This document shows positions 13,415 to 21,677 of a stretch of 44,109 nt of DNA, piece after piece. This DNA comes from a virus. A program made the position numbers and the translations under genes. Below the pieces are notes generated by a model that worked only from the letters and a program-made list of their open reading frames with translations, had not been told where the DNA came from and made no database searches. The stretch is taken from IMG/VR virus record IMGVR_UViG_3300037502_002834, positions 1 to 44,109 of that record. The stretch is one strand, 5' to 3'. Each line of letters begins with the position of its first letter. Within the stretch, counting starts at the first letter, position 1.

Positions 13415-15274
13415 ATGGCACTCCTGCGACTTTTCCTCAAACCGGGCGTAGACAAACAGAACACCGAGTACGGCGCAGAAGGCGGCTGGGTGGACTCTGA
13501 CTACGTCCGCTTCCGATATGGTCTGCCCGAGAAGATGGGAGGCTGGACCAACTTCAACAACACCGAGGCCTACTTCATCGGCTACACCAGCGAGGTCTTC
13601 ACATGGACCGCGCTGGACGGATCGCCGCGTGCGGCCCTCGGTACCAACCGCAAGCTCTACGTGTTCTACGGCGGTTCGTGGGCCGATGTCACGCCCGTCC
13701 GCGACACGACCACCGGTGTGACCTTCGACACCACGAACGGCAGTACCAACGTCGTGGTCAACGACTCAGGCCACGGGGCCATTACCGGCGACTTCGTGAC
13801 CTTCTCCAACGTCACGGGCAACCCTGGTGGCATCCCGAATGCCGACCTGGAGAACGAGTTCGAGATCGTCGAGGTCTTGAGCGCCAACACTTACCGCATC
13901 ACGTCGCCCACACAGGCCACAAGCACAGCCTCTGCGGCCGGTACTGCGGATGCGGCCTACCAGATCAATGTCGGTTCGGACCGGGGCTACGTGGACTTTG
14001 GCTGGGGCACTGGAACGTGGGGCTTCTTCACCTGGGGCACGCCGCGCCCGCCGTCTGCTGGCCTGCAGCTCAACCCACGCGTGTGGCAGTTCGACACCTA
14101 CGGCGAGAACCTGATCGCGCAGGTGGTTGATGGCGGCATTTACGAGTGGCTGCCTGCTGGCGGTCTTGCAACGCGGGCCGTGGCCATTGCAGGCGCGCCC
14201 ACCAAGAGCAAGTACGCGCTGGTGTCCACGCCTGACCGGCACCTGGTGTGCTTCGGGACCGAGAGCACCATTGGAACACCATCCTCACAGGACCCAATGT
14301 TTGTGCGCTTCTCTGACCAGGAGAACATCAACGACTTCGTGGCCACGGCCACCAACACCGCAGGCGGCCAGCGCCTGACCGACGGCAACACCATCGTCAC
14401 GGCTGTGCGTTCGCGTGGCCAGATTCTGATCTGGACGGACACATCACTCCATGGCCAGCAGTACCTGGGTCCGCCCTACACCTTTGGCTTCCAGCAGCTC
14501 GGGGCCAACTGCGGCTGCATCGGGCCGCATGCGGCGGCCGACGTCAACGGCATCGCGTTCTGGATGGGCCGTGATGCGTTCTTCACGTTCGATGGCACGG
14601 TCAAGAAGATTCCTTGCACCGTGCAGGACTACGTGTTCAAGGACATCAACCTGGTCCAGAGCTTCCAGGTGCACGTGGGCATCAACACCCAGTTCAACGA
14701 GGTGACCTGGTGGTACTGCTCGTTCACGAGCGACTACATCGACCGCTTTGTGAGCTACAACTACCTGGAGAACGTCTGGTCTATCGGCACGATGGCGCGC
14801 ACGTCCTGGGCAGACATGAACACCTTCGCCAAACCGATAGCTTCGGCCTATCACCCCGACTCCACCGAAACGCCAACTTATGGCGATCCGATCTACGGCC
14901 TGACGGCCGGCCGTACGCGCCTGTACAACCAAGAGGACGGCGTCAACGCGGTGGATCAGCCTATCGAGGCGCACATCGTCTCGGGCTACTTTGACATTGG
15001 CGATGGCGACCAGATGCTGTTCATGAAGCGGTTCATCCCGGACTTCAAGAACCAGGTAGGCAACCTGACTGTGCGGTTGCTGCTGCGACCATTCCCGCAG
15101 GCCACGGCCAGCCCCAGCTCGCTCGACCCGTACGTCATTGCGCCTGGCACGCAGAAGGTGGACACGCGGGCGCGCGGGCGGCAGATTCAGCTTCGCATTG
15201 AGAGCAATGAGCTGGGCAGCAACTGGCGCTTTGGCACGATGCGCGTTGACATTCAACCGGACGGCCTGCGATGA
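13415..15274 (+). CDS. Tail nozzle-like protein (T7 gp12-type), 619 aa
   Basis: This large beta-rich structural protein has the typical start MALLRLFLKPGVDKQNTEYG, then WVDSDYVRFRYGLPEKMGGW (about 26-45), which recruits to the adaptor ring in related phages. It then has repeated beta-propeller-like strands: LYVFYGGSWADVTP, GYVDFGWGTGTWGFFTWGTP and YENVWSIG-like turns (about 445-470). This 'D-x-V-R-F-R-x-G-x-P-E-K-x-G-G-W' opening is a strong signature of the phage tail nozzle/stabilisation protein family. It overlaps the following gene by 4 bases. It is the main evidence for short-tailed morphology with the adaptor genes. Confidence 0.78.
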   Translation: MALLRLFLKPGVDKQNTEYGAEGGWVDSDYVRFRYGLPEKMGGWTNFNNTEAYFIGYTSEVFTWTALDGSPRAALGTNRKLYVFYGGSWADVTPVRDTTTGVTFDTTNGSTNVVVNDSGHGAITGDFVTFSNVTGNPGGIPNADLENEFEIVEVLSANTYRITSPTQATSTASAAGTADAAYQINVGSDRGYVDFGWGTGTWGFFTWGTPRPPSAGLQLNPRVWQFDTYGENLIAQVVDGGIYEWLPAGGLATRAVAIAGAPTKSKYALVSTPDRHLVCFGTESTIGTPSSQDPMFVRFSDQENINDFVATATNTAGGQRLTDGNTIVTAVRSRGQILIWTDTSLHGQQYLGPPYTFGFQQLGANCGCIGPHAAADVNGIAFWMGRDAFFTFDGTVKKIPCTVQDYVFKDINLVQSFQVHVGINTQFNEVTWWYCSFTSDYIDRFVSYNYLENVWSIGTMARTSWADMNTFAKPIASAYHPDSTETPTYGDPIYGLTAGRTRLYNQEDGVNAVDQPIEAHIVSGYFDIGDGDQMLFMKRFIPDFKNQVGNLTVRLLLRPFPQATASPSSLDPYVIAPGTQKVDTRARGRQIQLRIESNELGSNWRFGTMRVDIQPDGLR

Positions 15275-15984
15275 GCAAGATCAACAACGTCCGTCTGCCC
15301 AATGCGGTTGCGCAGAACTACAGCCCCGAGCAGTTCAACCAGCTCGTGCGTTCGCTTGAGCAGGTCATCTTCCAGCTCAACAACACCTACACCCCAGTCA
15401 CCAGCGAGAACACTGCTGGCGCGTCCACATGGATGGCGGCGGGCTCGGGTGCGGGCGGAGGCTTTGCAGGCGGCGTTCGTGGATTCCAGCTCTCCAACGG
15501 CATCCTCTTGCCGAACGCGATGCTGCTCTCCAACCTGGACCAGGACCTCACCAGCACGACGACCGAGGAGCTTTTGACCTACGACGTGGTGGCCCTGTCC
15601 AATGGCATCCGAGTGGTGGACAACACCAAGATTTACGTCCCGTGCTCTGGGCAGTATTTGGTGACGTTTCGCTTGCAGGTCTCCAACCGCAGCAACGCCA
15701 CGCAGGAGGTGGAAATTTGGGCCAAGGACACGGGCGTCAACTATCCCAGCAGCCGCACGCGGTTTGACATCGCAGCGCGCAAGGACTCCAGCACTTGGGC
15801 GCACGTCGTGCCTACAGTGACGGGTATTTTCACCGTCAATGACCCCAACGTGAACTACTTGGAGCTTGCCTGGTGGGCCAGTAGCACTGATGTCTTTTTG
15901 GAGCACTATGGCACCGACACTTCTCCTGCTCGTCCGGCGATCCCGTCGGTGATTCTCACCATCAACTTCGTATCGGCGAACTGA
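15271..15984 (+). CDS. Tail surface protein with C1q-like domain, 237 aa
   Basis: The N-terminus MSKINNVRLPNAVAQNYSPE is followed by a helix (QFNQLVRSLEQVIFQLNNTY, about 21-40). A C-terminal beta domain (about 100-237) contains VVDNTKIYVPCSGQYLVTFR (about 112-131) and a series of strands to the end. The arrangement 'I-x-V-P-x-x-G-x-Y-x-V-x-F-x-L-Q-V-S-N' is typical of C1q/jelly-roll-like domains in phage virion proteins. The short helix probably trimerises it. It starts inside the last codons of the nozzle gene (4-base overlap), so it is likely a tail spike, collar fibre or knob. Receptor specificity cannot be read from sequence. Confidence 0.65.
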   Translation: MSKINNVRLPNAVAQNYSPEQFNQLVRSLEQVIFQLNNTYTPVTSENTAGASTWMAAGSGAGGGFAGGVRGFQLSNGILLPNAMLLSNLDQDLTSTTTEELLTYDVVALSNGIRVVDNTKIYVPCSGQYLVTFRLQVSNRSNATQEVEIWAKDTGVNYPSSRTRFDIAARKDSSTWAHVVPTVTGIFTVNDPNVNYLELAWWASSTDVFLEHYGTDTSPARPAIPSVILTINFVSAN

Positions 15985-15985
15985 C

Positions 15986-16318
15986 ATGGCCAACAAATAC
16001 CTGCGCAAATACCTGACCCCATCGGCCGCGACTGAGACGACGATTTACACGGTCCCCACGGCCAACAACGCCGTTGTCTCGTCACTGCGGGTGACGAACG
16101 ACAACGCCAGCACGGCCAATTTGACTGTGACGATCTACCCCGAAGGCGGGGCCACGCCCTACAGGGCGCTCAAGACGTACGTGCTGCCCACAAGCCAGAC
16201 GATGGACGTCTTTTCCGGGGTTCCGCTGGTCATGCAAGCGGGCGACGTGCTCAAGGTGACCTCCTCGGTCGCGGATGTCGATTTTTGGCTTTCGTACCTG
16301 GAGATGGATCGAACCTGA
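15986..16318 (+). CDS. Small beta-sandwich tail protein, 110 aa
   Basis: The product has TIYTVPTANNAVVSSLRVTN (about 19-38), then NLTVTIYPEGGATPYRALKT and LPTSQTMDVFSGVPLVMQAG (about 67-86), ending WLSYLEMD. It resembles small all-beta virion proteins in which 'T-x-Y-T-V-P-A-x-x-x-x-x-V-x-S-L-x-V-x-N' forms the first strands, as I have seen in proteins encoded with nozzle and tail proteins. It is one base after the C1q-like gene and ends the group. No membrane or catalytic motif is visible. A decoration or tail-knob role is the contextual guess. Confidence 0.55.
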   Translation: MANKYLRKYLTPSAATETTIYTVPTANNAVVSSLRVTNDNASTANLTVTIYPEGGATPYRALKTYVLPTSQTMDVFSGVPLVMQAGDVLKVTSSVADVDFWLSYLEMDRT

Positions 16319-16426
16319 TGAGTGGACAAAACTGGATTTCATGTCGGATAATCTGGCCCTATCACGCGTCCTTTTCCGGCGCGCAGCCCCCTGCGGAGCT
16401 ATAGGCCATTAACGGAAAGGACAACC
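16319..16426 (+). promoter_or_regulatory. Leader with sigma70-like promoter before internal virion genes
   Basis: TGGACA (16323-16328) and GATAAT (16347-16352) are separated by 18 bases, each matching the sigma70 consensus at 5 of 6 positions. GGAAAGGA precedes ATG 16427. Between them CGCAG/CTGCG forms a small hairpin with CCCC loop, without a T tract. A 28-codon reading frame (16318-16404) starts on the last base of the previous stop, but it has no close ribosome site and I do not call it. If active, the promoter would drive the four giant virion genes. Confidence 0.5.
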
Positions 16427-18673
16427 ATGGAAAACGAAGGAATCATGGCCCTCCCGCAAGGGGCAGCCATGCAAGAAGACCAGGGGCAGATGCCCATGGT
16501 GACCAGCGCCGACGCGTACGACGCTGCACAGACGGCAATGGGGATGGTCAATCCCCAGGAACTGGCCGTCCTCAAAGAGTCTCTGCGCCAGAATATGGCC
16601 GAGCTGGAGCTCACCCCGAGCCAGCTTGAGACCCTGATCGAGATTTTTGAGTACGTCTCGCAGAACCCGGGGCAGTACAAGACGATCCGCCAGGACCTGA
16701 TCAACCGCGACTTCGTGGACGCGGATGACCTGCCTGAAGACTACGACCCCGAGTTCCTCGGTGCGATCCTGGTTGTCCTAAACGAGCTCAAGATGACGGC
16801 GGCCCAAGGGGCCAACGCTGCCATGATGGAGGGTCCGCCGGTCGAGGGCATGGGCATGCAGCCGATGGCCATGGCCGAAGGTGGCCTGGCCGACATGGCC
16901 GCCCTCCTGGCCGCGCAAGGTCGCAATGGCGACAAGATGCTGGCTCACATCACCCCGGAAGAGGCGGAGTTCCTCAAGCAGCGGGGCGGGGCGGGCACGA
17001 TCAACCCGGTCACGGGCCTGCCTGAGTTCTTCCTGAAGAAGATTTTCAACGCCGTGAAATCGGTGGTGAAAGGTGTGGTCAACGTCGTCAAGAAGGTGGT
17101 CCAGTCACCTGTCGGGCGCATCCTGGGCACCATTGCATTGGCCACGGTCCTCGGACCAGCCGGCGTGGGCCTGTCGATGGGTACCGCTGCTGGTTTGGCT
17201 GGCGCGGGCACCACCTTGATGGCTGGTGGCTCGATCAAGGAGGCTCTGATCGCTGGTGCCATGGGCTACGTGGGCGGTGGCGGCACGATCATGGGCGCGA
17301 GCCCTGTAGCATCGATTGGTCAGTATCTGCCGGGCGCTGCGGGCTCTGCACTGAACACGGGCCTTGCCACCGGTGCCATCGGCACTGGCGTCGGGCTGGT
17401 GGCCGGCATGAAGCCTGCCGACGCTCTCCGCATGGGCGTGATGTCTGGAGCCTCGGCTGCCGCACTTCAAGGCCTGCAGAACTCTGGGGTTGGGCGTCCC
17501 GACCAGGCGATGCGCGACGAAGTCTTCAAGCGGGCCATGGCGGGGGATGAGGCGGCCGCGCAGGCCATTCGCAGTGGCGACTACAGCGCCTTCTCGCAGC
17601 AGGCAGCACCGCCCGCGAGCCAGGGTGGAAATCAAGGCGTGGGCCAGGTTGGCCAAACCGGTACAACCGGCACTGCGCAGGACCTCCTGACCGGCCGAGG
17701 TCTGAACATCGAAAAAGGCAGCGGAATTGGGCTGCGTGCGCCGTTGTCGATGCAGCCTGGTTATGGAACTGGGTCCGGTAATTTCTCCATCGCCGCTGGC
17801 GGCACGGCACCGACCACCAACTACGACCTCCTGCCGCGCGGCTATGAGGGCACATCCGGGACCGGCTTGCAGGCTCCCTTTGTGGGGCGACCTTCCGACT
17901 TCTCTGTCGCTGCTGGGGGCACGGCGGCACGAACCAACTACAGCCTTGCACCGGCTGCTGCAGCCCCTGCTGCACAACCCGGCATCATCGACCGCGCCAT
18001 CACCGGCGCGAAGAACCTCTACAACGAATACCTCTCGCCCAGTCGTCCTGGCTTGCCGGCCGACGCAGGCATCCTGCAGAAGTACGGCCCCGTGGCGCTT
18101 GCTGGAACAGCCGCTGTCGCAGCCGCTGGTGGAATGAGCAGTGAGCCGGCCAACCCGAATCCGGCGTTCAACCGGAACTACACCGGCATGGACTACATCC
18201 GGGACAACCCGCAGCTCTTTCAGGGCGGTCTTGACACCAGCTACCAGCGCCCGACGACCCCCAATCCTGTGGTGGTTCCGACGCCGTCCTACGCGTCAAT
18301 CCCCATTGGGCAGCCGGGCGTTGTCCAACCAGGCGGCATCACGCAGCAGCCTGGTGGTGTGGCACAGCCCTACAACGTCGCAGGCCTGTATGGCGTGCCG
18401 CTTCTGTACGGCCAGCCCCCTGTCCCACCGGGACCGCCGGGCTACGCCAAGGGCGGCGAGCTGCGGCCGACCGAGTTCCCGCGCAAGACTGGTCCGATTG
18501 ACGGCCCGGGCACGGGAACTTCTGACTCGATTCCGGCCATGTTGTCGGATGGCGAGTTCGTCTTCACCGCCAAAGCGGTGCGCAACGCCGGGGGCGGCAG
18601 CCGACGCAAGGGAGCTGCTCGCATGTACAAACTCATGAAGAAGCTCGAAGGCGGGCCCGTAAAGGCGAAGTGA
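16427..18673 (+). CDS. Internal virion protein with amphipathic helix, 748 aa
   Basis: A Met/Gln/Glu-rich N-terminus (about 1-60) is followed by a helical part with ELELTPSQLETLIEIFEYVS (about 59-78). A cationic amphipathic segment FFLKKIFNAVKSVVKGVVNV then VVKKVVQS follows (about 201-228), then a long Gly/Ala-rich hydrophobic stretch (about 230-340). The middle is low-complexity Gly/Gln/Pro; the C-terminus has RPTEFPRKTGPIDGPGTGTS then DSIPAMLSDGEFVFTAKAVR (about 684-723), a motif block I know from large virion proteins of environmental phages. The hydrophobic and amphipathic parts suggest membrane insertion during DNA ejection; this is inference. ATG 16427 follows GGAAAGGA. Confidence 0.7.
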   Translation: MENEGIMALPQGAAMQEDQGQMPMVTSADAYDAAQTAMGMVNPQELAVLKESLRQNMAELELTPSQLETLIEIFEYVSQNPGQYKTIRQDLINRDFVDADDLPEDYDPEFLGAILVVLNELKMTAAQGANAAMMEGPPVEGMGMQPMAMAEGGLADMAALLAAQGRNGDKMLAHITPEEAEFLKQRGGAGTINPVTGLPEFFLKKIFNAVKSVVKGVVNVVKKVVQSPVGRILGTIALATVLGPAGVGLSMGTAAGLAGAGTTLMAGGSIKEALIAGAMGYVGGGGTIMGASPVASIGQYLPGAAGSALNTGLATGAIGTGVGLVAGMKPADALRMGVMSGASAAALQGLQNSGVGRPDQAMRDEVFKRAMAGDEAAAQAIRSGDYSAFSQQAAPPASQGGNQGVGQVGQTGTTGTAQDLLTGRGLNIEKGSGIGLRAPLSMQPGYGTGSGNFSIAAGGTAPTTNYDLLPRGYEGTSGTGLQAPFVGRPSDFSVAAGGTAARTNYSLAPAAAAPAAQPGIIDRAITGAKNLYNEYLSPSRPGLPADAGILQKYGPVALAGTAAVAAAGGMSSEPANPNPAFNRNYTGMDYIRDNPQLFQGGLDTSYQRPTTPNPVVVPTPSYASIPIGQPGVVQPGGITQQPGGVAQPYNVAGLYGVPLLYGQPPVPPGPPGYAKGGELRPTEFPRKTGPIDGPGTGTSDSIPAMLSDGEFVFTAKAVRNAGGGSRRKGAARMYKLMKKLEGGPVKAK

Positions 18674-18674
18674 T

Positions 18675-21671
18675 ATGGCAGAAGAAACCGTCACCCAACA
18701 GATAGTCCGGGAAGCCCCGGACATCGAGGCCTACAAACTCAAGCTGCTGCAAGAAGCGCAGCGGCTTGCGTTCAACACCGGAGCGACTCAGACGCTTGCG
18801 CAGCAGCTCCCTGGCTACCAGGTCGCAGGCTTCTCGCCGGCGCAGTTGGCCGCGATCCAGGCCACTGAGCAGCAGGGTGTCGGGGCCTTCACGCCCTACA
18901 TGACCGCTGCCAATCAGGCGCTTGGCGGAGCCTACCGGACTACCGGCGAAGCTGCCGACATCCTGCGTGGCGCGGACACCCGAAACCAGTTCACTGACGC
19001 CCAGAAGGCGATGCAGCAGGCCGGCGGCGCAGCCGCTGGCATCACCAGTGGTCTCAAGCCGATTGAGCAGGGCTTGGGATATTTGGGGGCTGCTGGGCAG
19101 CGGGCTCTTGCTTCTGACACCTCGGCTCGCTTCAACCCGGCCTTCCAAGACATCAACACGGGCCTTGGCGCGTTGGCCACGGCTCAGAACATGGCCGCGC
19201 TCTCCAGCCAGGCGGACTTGCGTCCGGCGACGGCGGCTATCGGACAAGGGCTCACGGGCCTGACCGAAGCGCAGCGCATGGCCTCGATGAGCACCGGCGC
19301 GGACTTCGGCGGCTCCCAGGCCCTCTTGAGCCAGGCCGCTGGCATGACGGCGGGCGCACAGCCTGACTTCACCGGTGCACAGGGCGTCACCATGGGCGGA
19401 CTGCAGCAGGGCTCGCTCGCGGCCCAGCAAGCTGCCCTCGCTGCCCAACAACCAGGGTTCGCGGCCCAGGGCCGATACCTCGACATGGCTGGCCGTATTG
19501 GCGCGGCTGCCGGCCCCAGCGACTTCACTGCTGCACAGGCAGGCTTGACTGGCGCAGGCGGCAGCGCGGCCGATGCTTCGCGCATGGCCGCTCAAGCGGC
19601 CCAGCAGCCGGGCTTTGCGCAAGCGCTGCAGCAAGGTCAGCAGGCGATTGGCATGTCCGCCCAAGCGGCTGGCCAGCCTGGTTTCGCTCAAGGCATCGGC
19701 ACCGCACTCACTGCTGCCGAACAGGCGCGTATGGCTGCCGCACAGCCCGGGTTTAACCAGGCCCAGGCAACTGGCATGCAGTCTGCTCAGGCTGCCATGG
19801 CCGCTGCCAATCAGCCGGGCCTGCAAGGCGGCGTGAACGCTCAATTTGCTGCTGCCCAGCAGGCCGCCCAAGCGGCCCAGCAACCTGGATTCGGCGCTGC
19901 CCAGCAGGCGATTCAGCAGGGTATTGGTCAGCTTGGCGGTGCGGCTCAGGCCTACAACCCGCAGGCCGCTCAGGCCTTCATGAATCCGTACCAGCAGCAG
20001 GTGATCGACGAGACCATGCGTCAGATCAACCGCCAAGGTGCGATTGCGCAGCAGGGGCTGTCGGCTCAAGCTGTGCGCGCCGGCGCATTCGGCGGTGAGC
20101 GCGAGGGCGTTCAGCGCGCCGAGTTGGAGCGCAACCTGATGGACCAGCGCGCTGGCACGATTGCCAACCTCCTGTCGCAGGGCTACAGCCAGGCGCAAGC
20201 GCAGTCCATGGCTGCGTTCGAGCAGCAACAGCAGCGCCAGGCGCAGACTGCACAAGGCATCGGCCAGTTGGGCACCCAACAGGCGTCCGTCGCGGCCCAA
20301 CAAGCCGGGCTCGGCCAACAGGCGGCTCAGCAACTGGGCCAGGCCGGTGCAGCACAAACCGCAGCCGCCGCGCAGCAAGCCGCACTGCAGCAGCAGGGTG
20401 CGCAAGCTCTTGGCACGCAGGCCGGGCTGCAGGCATCGATTGCCGCGCAGCAGGCAGGCCTCGGCCAAAGCGCCGCGCAGCAACTGGCGCAAGCCGCACA
20501 ACTGCAGACGCAGACCGCCGCCCAGCAGGCAGGCCTTGGCCAGAACACCGCCCAGCTCGCCGCTCAACAAGCAGCCATGGCAGGCCAGTTCGCTGGTCAG
20601 CAGGGCCAGCTCGGGTTGCAGGCAGCGCAGCAGCGCTTCCAGCAGGCCGGGTTTGATGCTCAGACGGCTATGCAGATGGCTCAGTTGCAGCAGACCCAAC
20701 AGCAGCAGGCTGTGCAGCAGTCGCAACTGATGTCAGGAATTGGCAGCTTGTACGGTCAGCAGGCGCAGGCTCAGGGCGCGCTTGGCCAACAGGCCGCGCA
20801 GACCGCGATGCAGCAAGCACAGCTTGGACTGCAGGGCGGAGCGCAGCTCGGTCAATTTGCCGCCCAAGGTGCACAGCTTGGTCAAGCGGCAGCAGGTCAG
20901 CTTGCCAATATCGGCCAGACCGTGGGCCAGCAGGCAGCGCAGCAGGCGCAGCTCGGTCAAGCGGCAGCAGGTCTGTACGGCAACCTCGCGCAGCAGCAGG
21001 TTGGCGCGGGCCAGGGGCTTGGCCAACTTGGCATCCAGCAGGCAGGCCTCGGTCAGCAGGCAGCCGGCCAGTACATGCAAGCCGCCAGCCAGTACGGCAA
21101 CCTTGCTTCGCAGCAGGGCGCGCTCGCGGGCCAGGAGGCAGCGATCAACCAGAACATCGCCAACCTGCTGATGCAGCAGGGCGCTCAGTACGGTCAGATG
21201 GGCGGTCAGATCGCCAACATCTACGGCCAGCAGGGCCAGCAGTTCCAGGGCCTTGGCCAGGGGATCGGGCAGCTTGCGACGCAGCAGTTCGGCATCGGTC
21301 AGCAGCAGGCTGCAGGTCTTGGCCAGATGGCCGGGCAGCTTGGCCAACTCGGCGTGCAACAAGGCGCGCTGGGCCAGACCGCACAGGCGCTGCAGCAGGG
21401 CGACATCAACTTCCTGTACAACGTGGGCCAGGCCCAGCAGGCGTTCAACCAGCAGACGCTGGATGCGCAGCGCGCGAGCGAGCTGCAGAAGATTTACGCG
21501 CCCTACCAGCAGGCGGGCTTCCTGTCGGACATCTACAAGGGTGCGCCGTCGAGCCAGATGTCCACGCAGGTGGCCAGCCAGCCGACGGCCAGCCCGTTCC
21601 AGCAGGCAGTGGGTATCGGCTTGGGTGCCATCTCAACGATGGCCGGGGCCAAGAAGGCAGGGCTTTTCTAA
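18675..21671 (+). CDS. Giant Ala/Gln/Gly-rich virion protein, 998 aa
   Basis: Almost the whole protein is Ala, Gln and Gly with interspersed Leu and Met. After an N-terminal part (VTQQIVREAPDIEAYKLKLL, about 6-25) there are endless A-A-Q-Q-A-G-L/F-G units; the best ordered stretch is four 25-residue repeats at about residues 540-639. The C-terminus changes to YNVGQAQQAFNQQTLDAQRA and ends with a helix leading to FLSDIYKGAPSSQ, a recurrent ending of phage internal proteins. It is likely an elongated helical ejection or core protein, analogous in role to T7 gp15/gp16 but not similar in sequence. No enzyme motif (such as transglycosylase) was seen. Confidence 0.65.
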   Translation: MAEETVTQQIVREAPDIEAYKLKLLQEAQRLAFNTGATQTLAQQLPGYQVAGFSPAQLAAIQATEQQGVGAFTPYMTAANQALGGAYRTTGEAADILRGADTRNQFTDAQKAMQQAGGAAAGITSGLKPIEQGLGYLGAAGQRALASDTSARFNPAFQDINTGLGALATAQNMAALSSQADLRPATAAIGQGLTGLTEAQRMASMSTGADFGGSQALLSQAAGMTAGAQPDFTGAQGVTMGGLQQGSLAAQQAALAAQQPGFAAQGRYLDMAGRIGAAAGPSDFTAAQAGLTGAGGSAADASRMAAQAAQQPGFAQALQQGQQAIGMSAQAAGQPGFAQGIGTALTAAEQARMAAAQPGFNQAQATGMQSAQAAMAAANQPGLQGGVNAQFAAAQQAAQAAQQPGFGAAQQAIQQGIGQLGGAAQAYNPQAAQAFMNPYQQQVIDETMRQINRQGAIAQQGLSAQAVRAGAFGGEREGVQRAELERNLMDQRAGTIANLLSQGYSQAQAQSMAAFEQQQQRQAQTAQGIGQLGTQQASVAAQQAGLGQQAAQQLGQAGAAQTAAAAQQAALQQQGAQALGTQAGLQASIAAQQAGLGQSAAQQLAQAAQLQTQTAAQQAGLGQNTAQLAAQQAAMAGQFAGQQGQLGLQAAQQRFQQAGFDAQTAMQMAQLQQTQQQQAVQQSQLMSGIGSLYGQQAQAQGALGQQAAQTAMQQAQLGLQGGAQLGQFAAQGAQLGQAAAGQLANIGQTVGQQAAQQAQLGQAAAGLYGNLAQQQVGAGQGLGQLGIQQAGLGQQAAGQYMQAASQYGNLASQQGALAGQEAAINQNIANLLMQQGAQYGQMGGQIANIYGQQGQQFQGLGQGIGQLATQQFGIGQQQAAGLGQMAGQLGQLGVQQGALGQTAQALQQGDINFLYNVGQAQQAFNQQTLDAQRASELQKIYAPYQQAGFLSDIYKGAPSSQMSTQVASQPTASPFQQAVGIGLGAISTMAGAKKAGLF
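20292..20591 (+). repeat. Four 75-bp coding repeats in giant virion protein
   Basis: Units of 75 bases start at 20292, 20367, 20442 and 20517, each encoding a 25-residue block beginning A-A-Q-Q-A-[GA]-L. The four share Gln/Ala/Leu spacing that fits a helix with about 3.57 residues per turn (25 residues in 7 turns), which suggests a nearly straight helical bundle. Confidence 0.75.
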
Positions 21672-21677
21672 GGGGTC

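Noticed and set aside
16318-16404. 28-codon gene beginning on the last base of the previous stop codon
   Set aside because: No ribosome site at usable distance and it overlaps the better supported promoter elements.
18633-20726. 697-residue minus-strand open frame opposite the Ala/Gln-rich virion protein
   Set aside because: The Leu/Gly/Arg-rich translation is the mirror of the repeated CAG/GCN codons of the real gene; no start signals.
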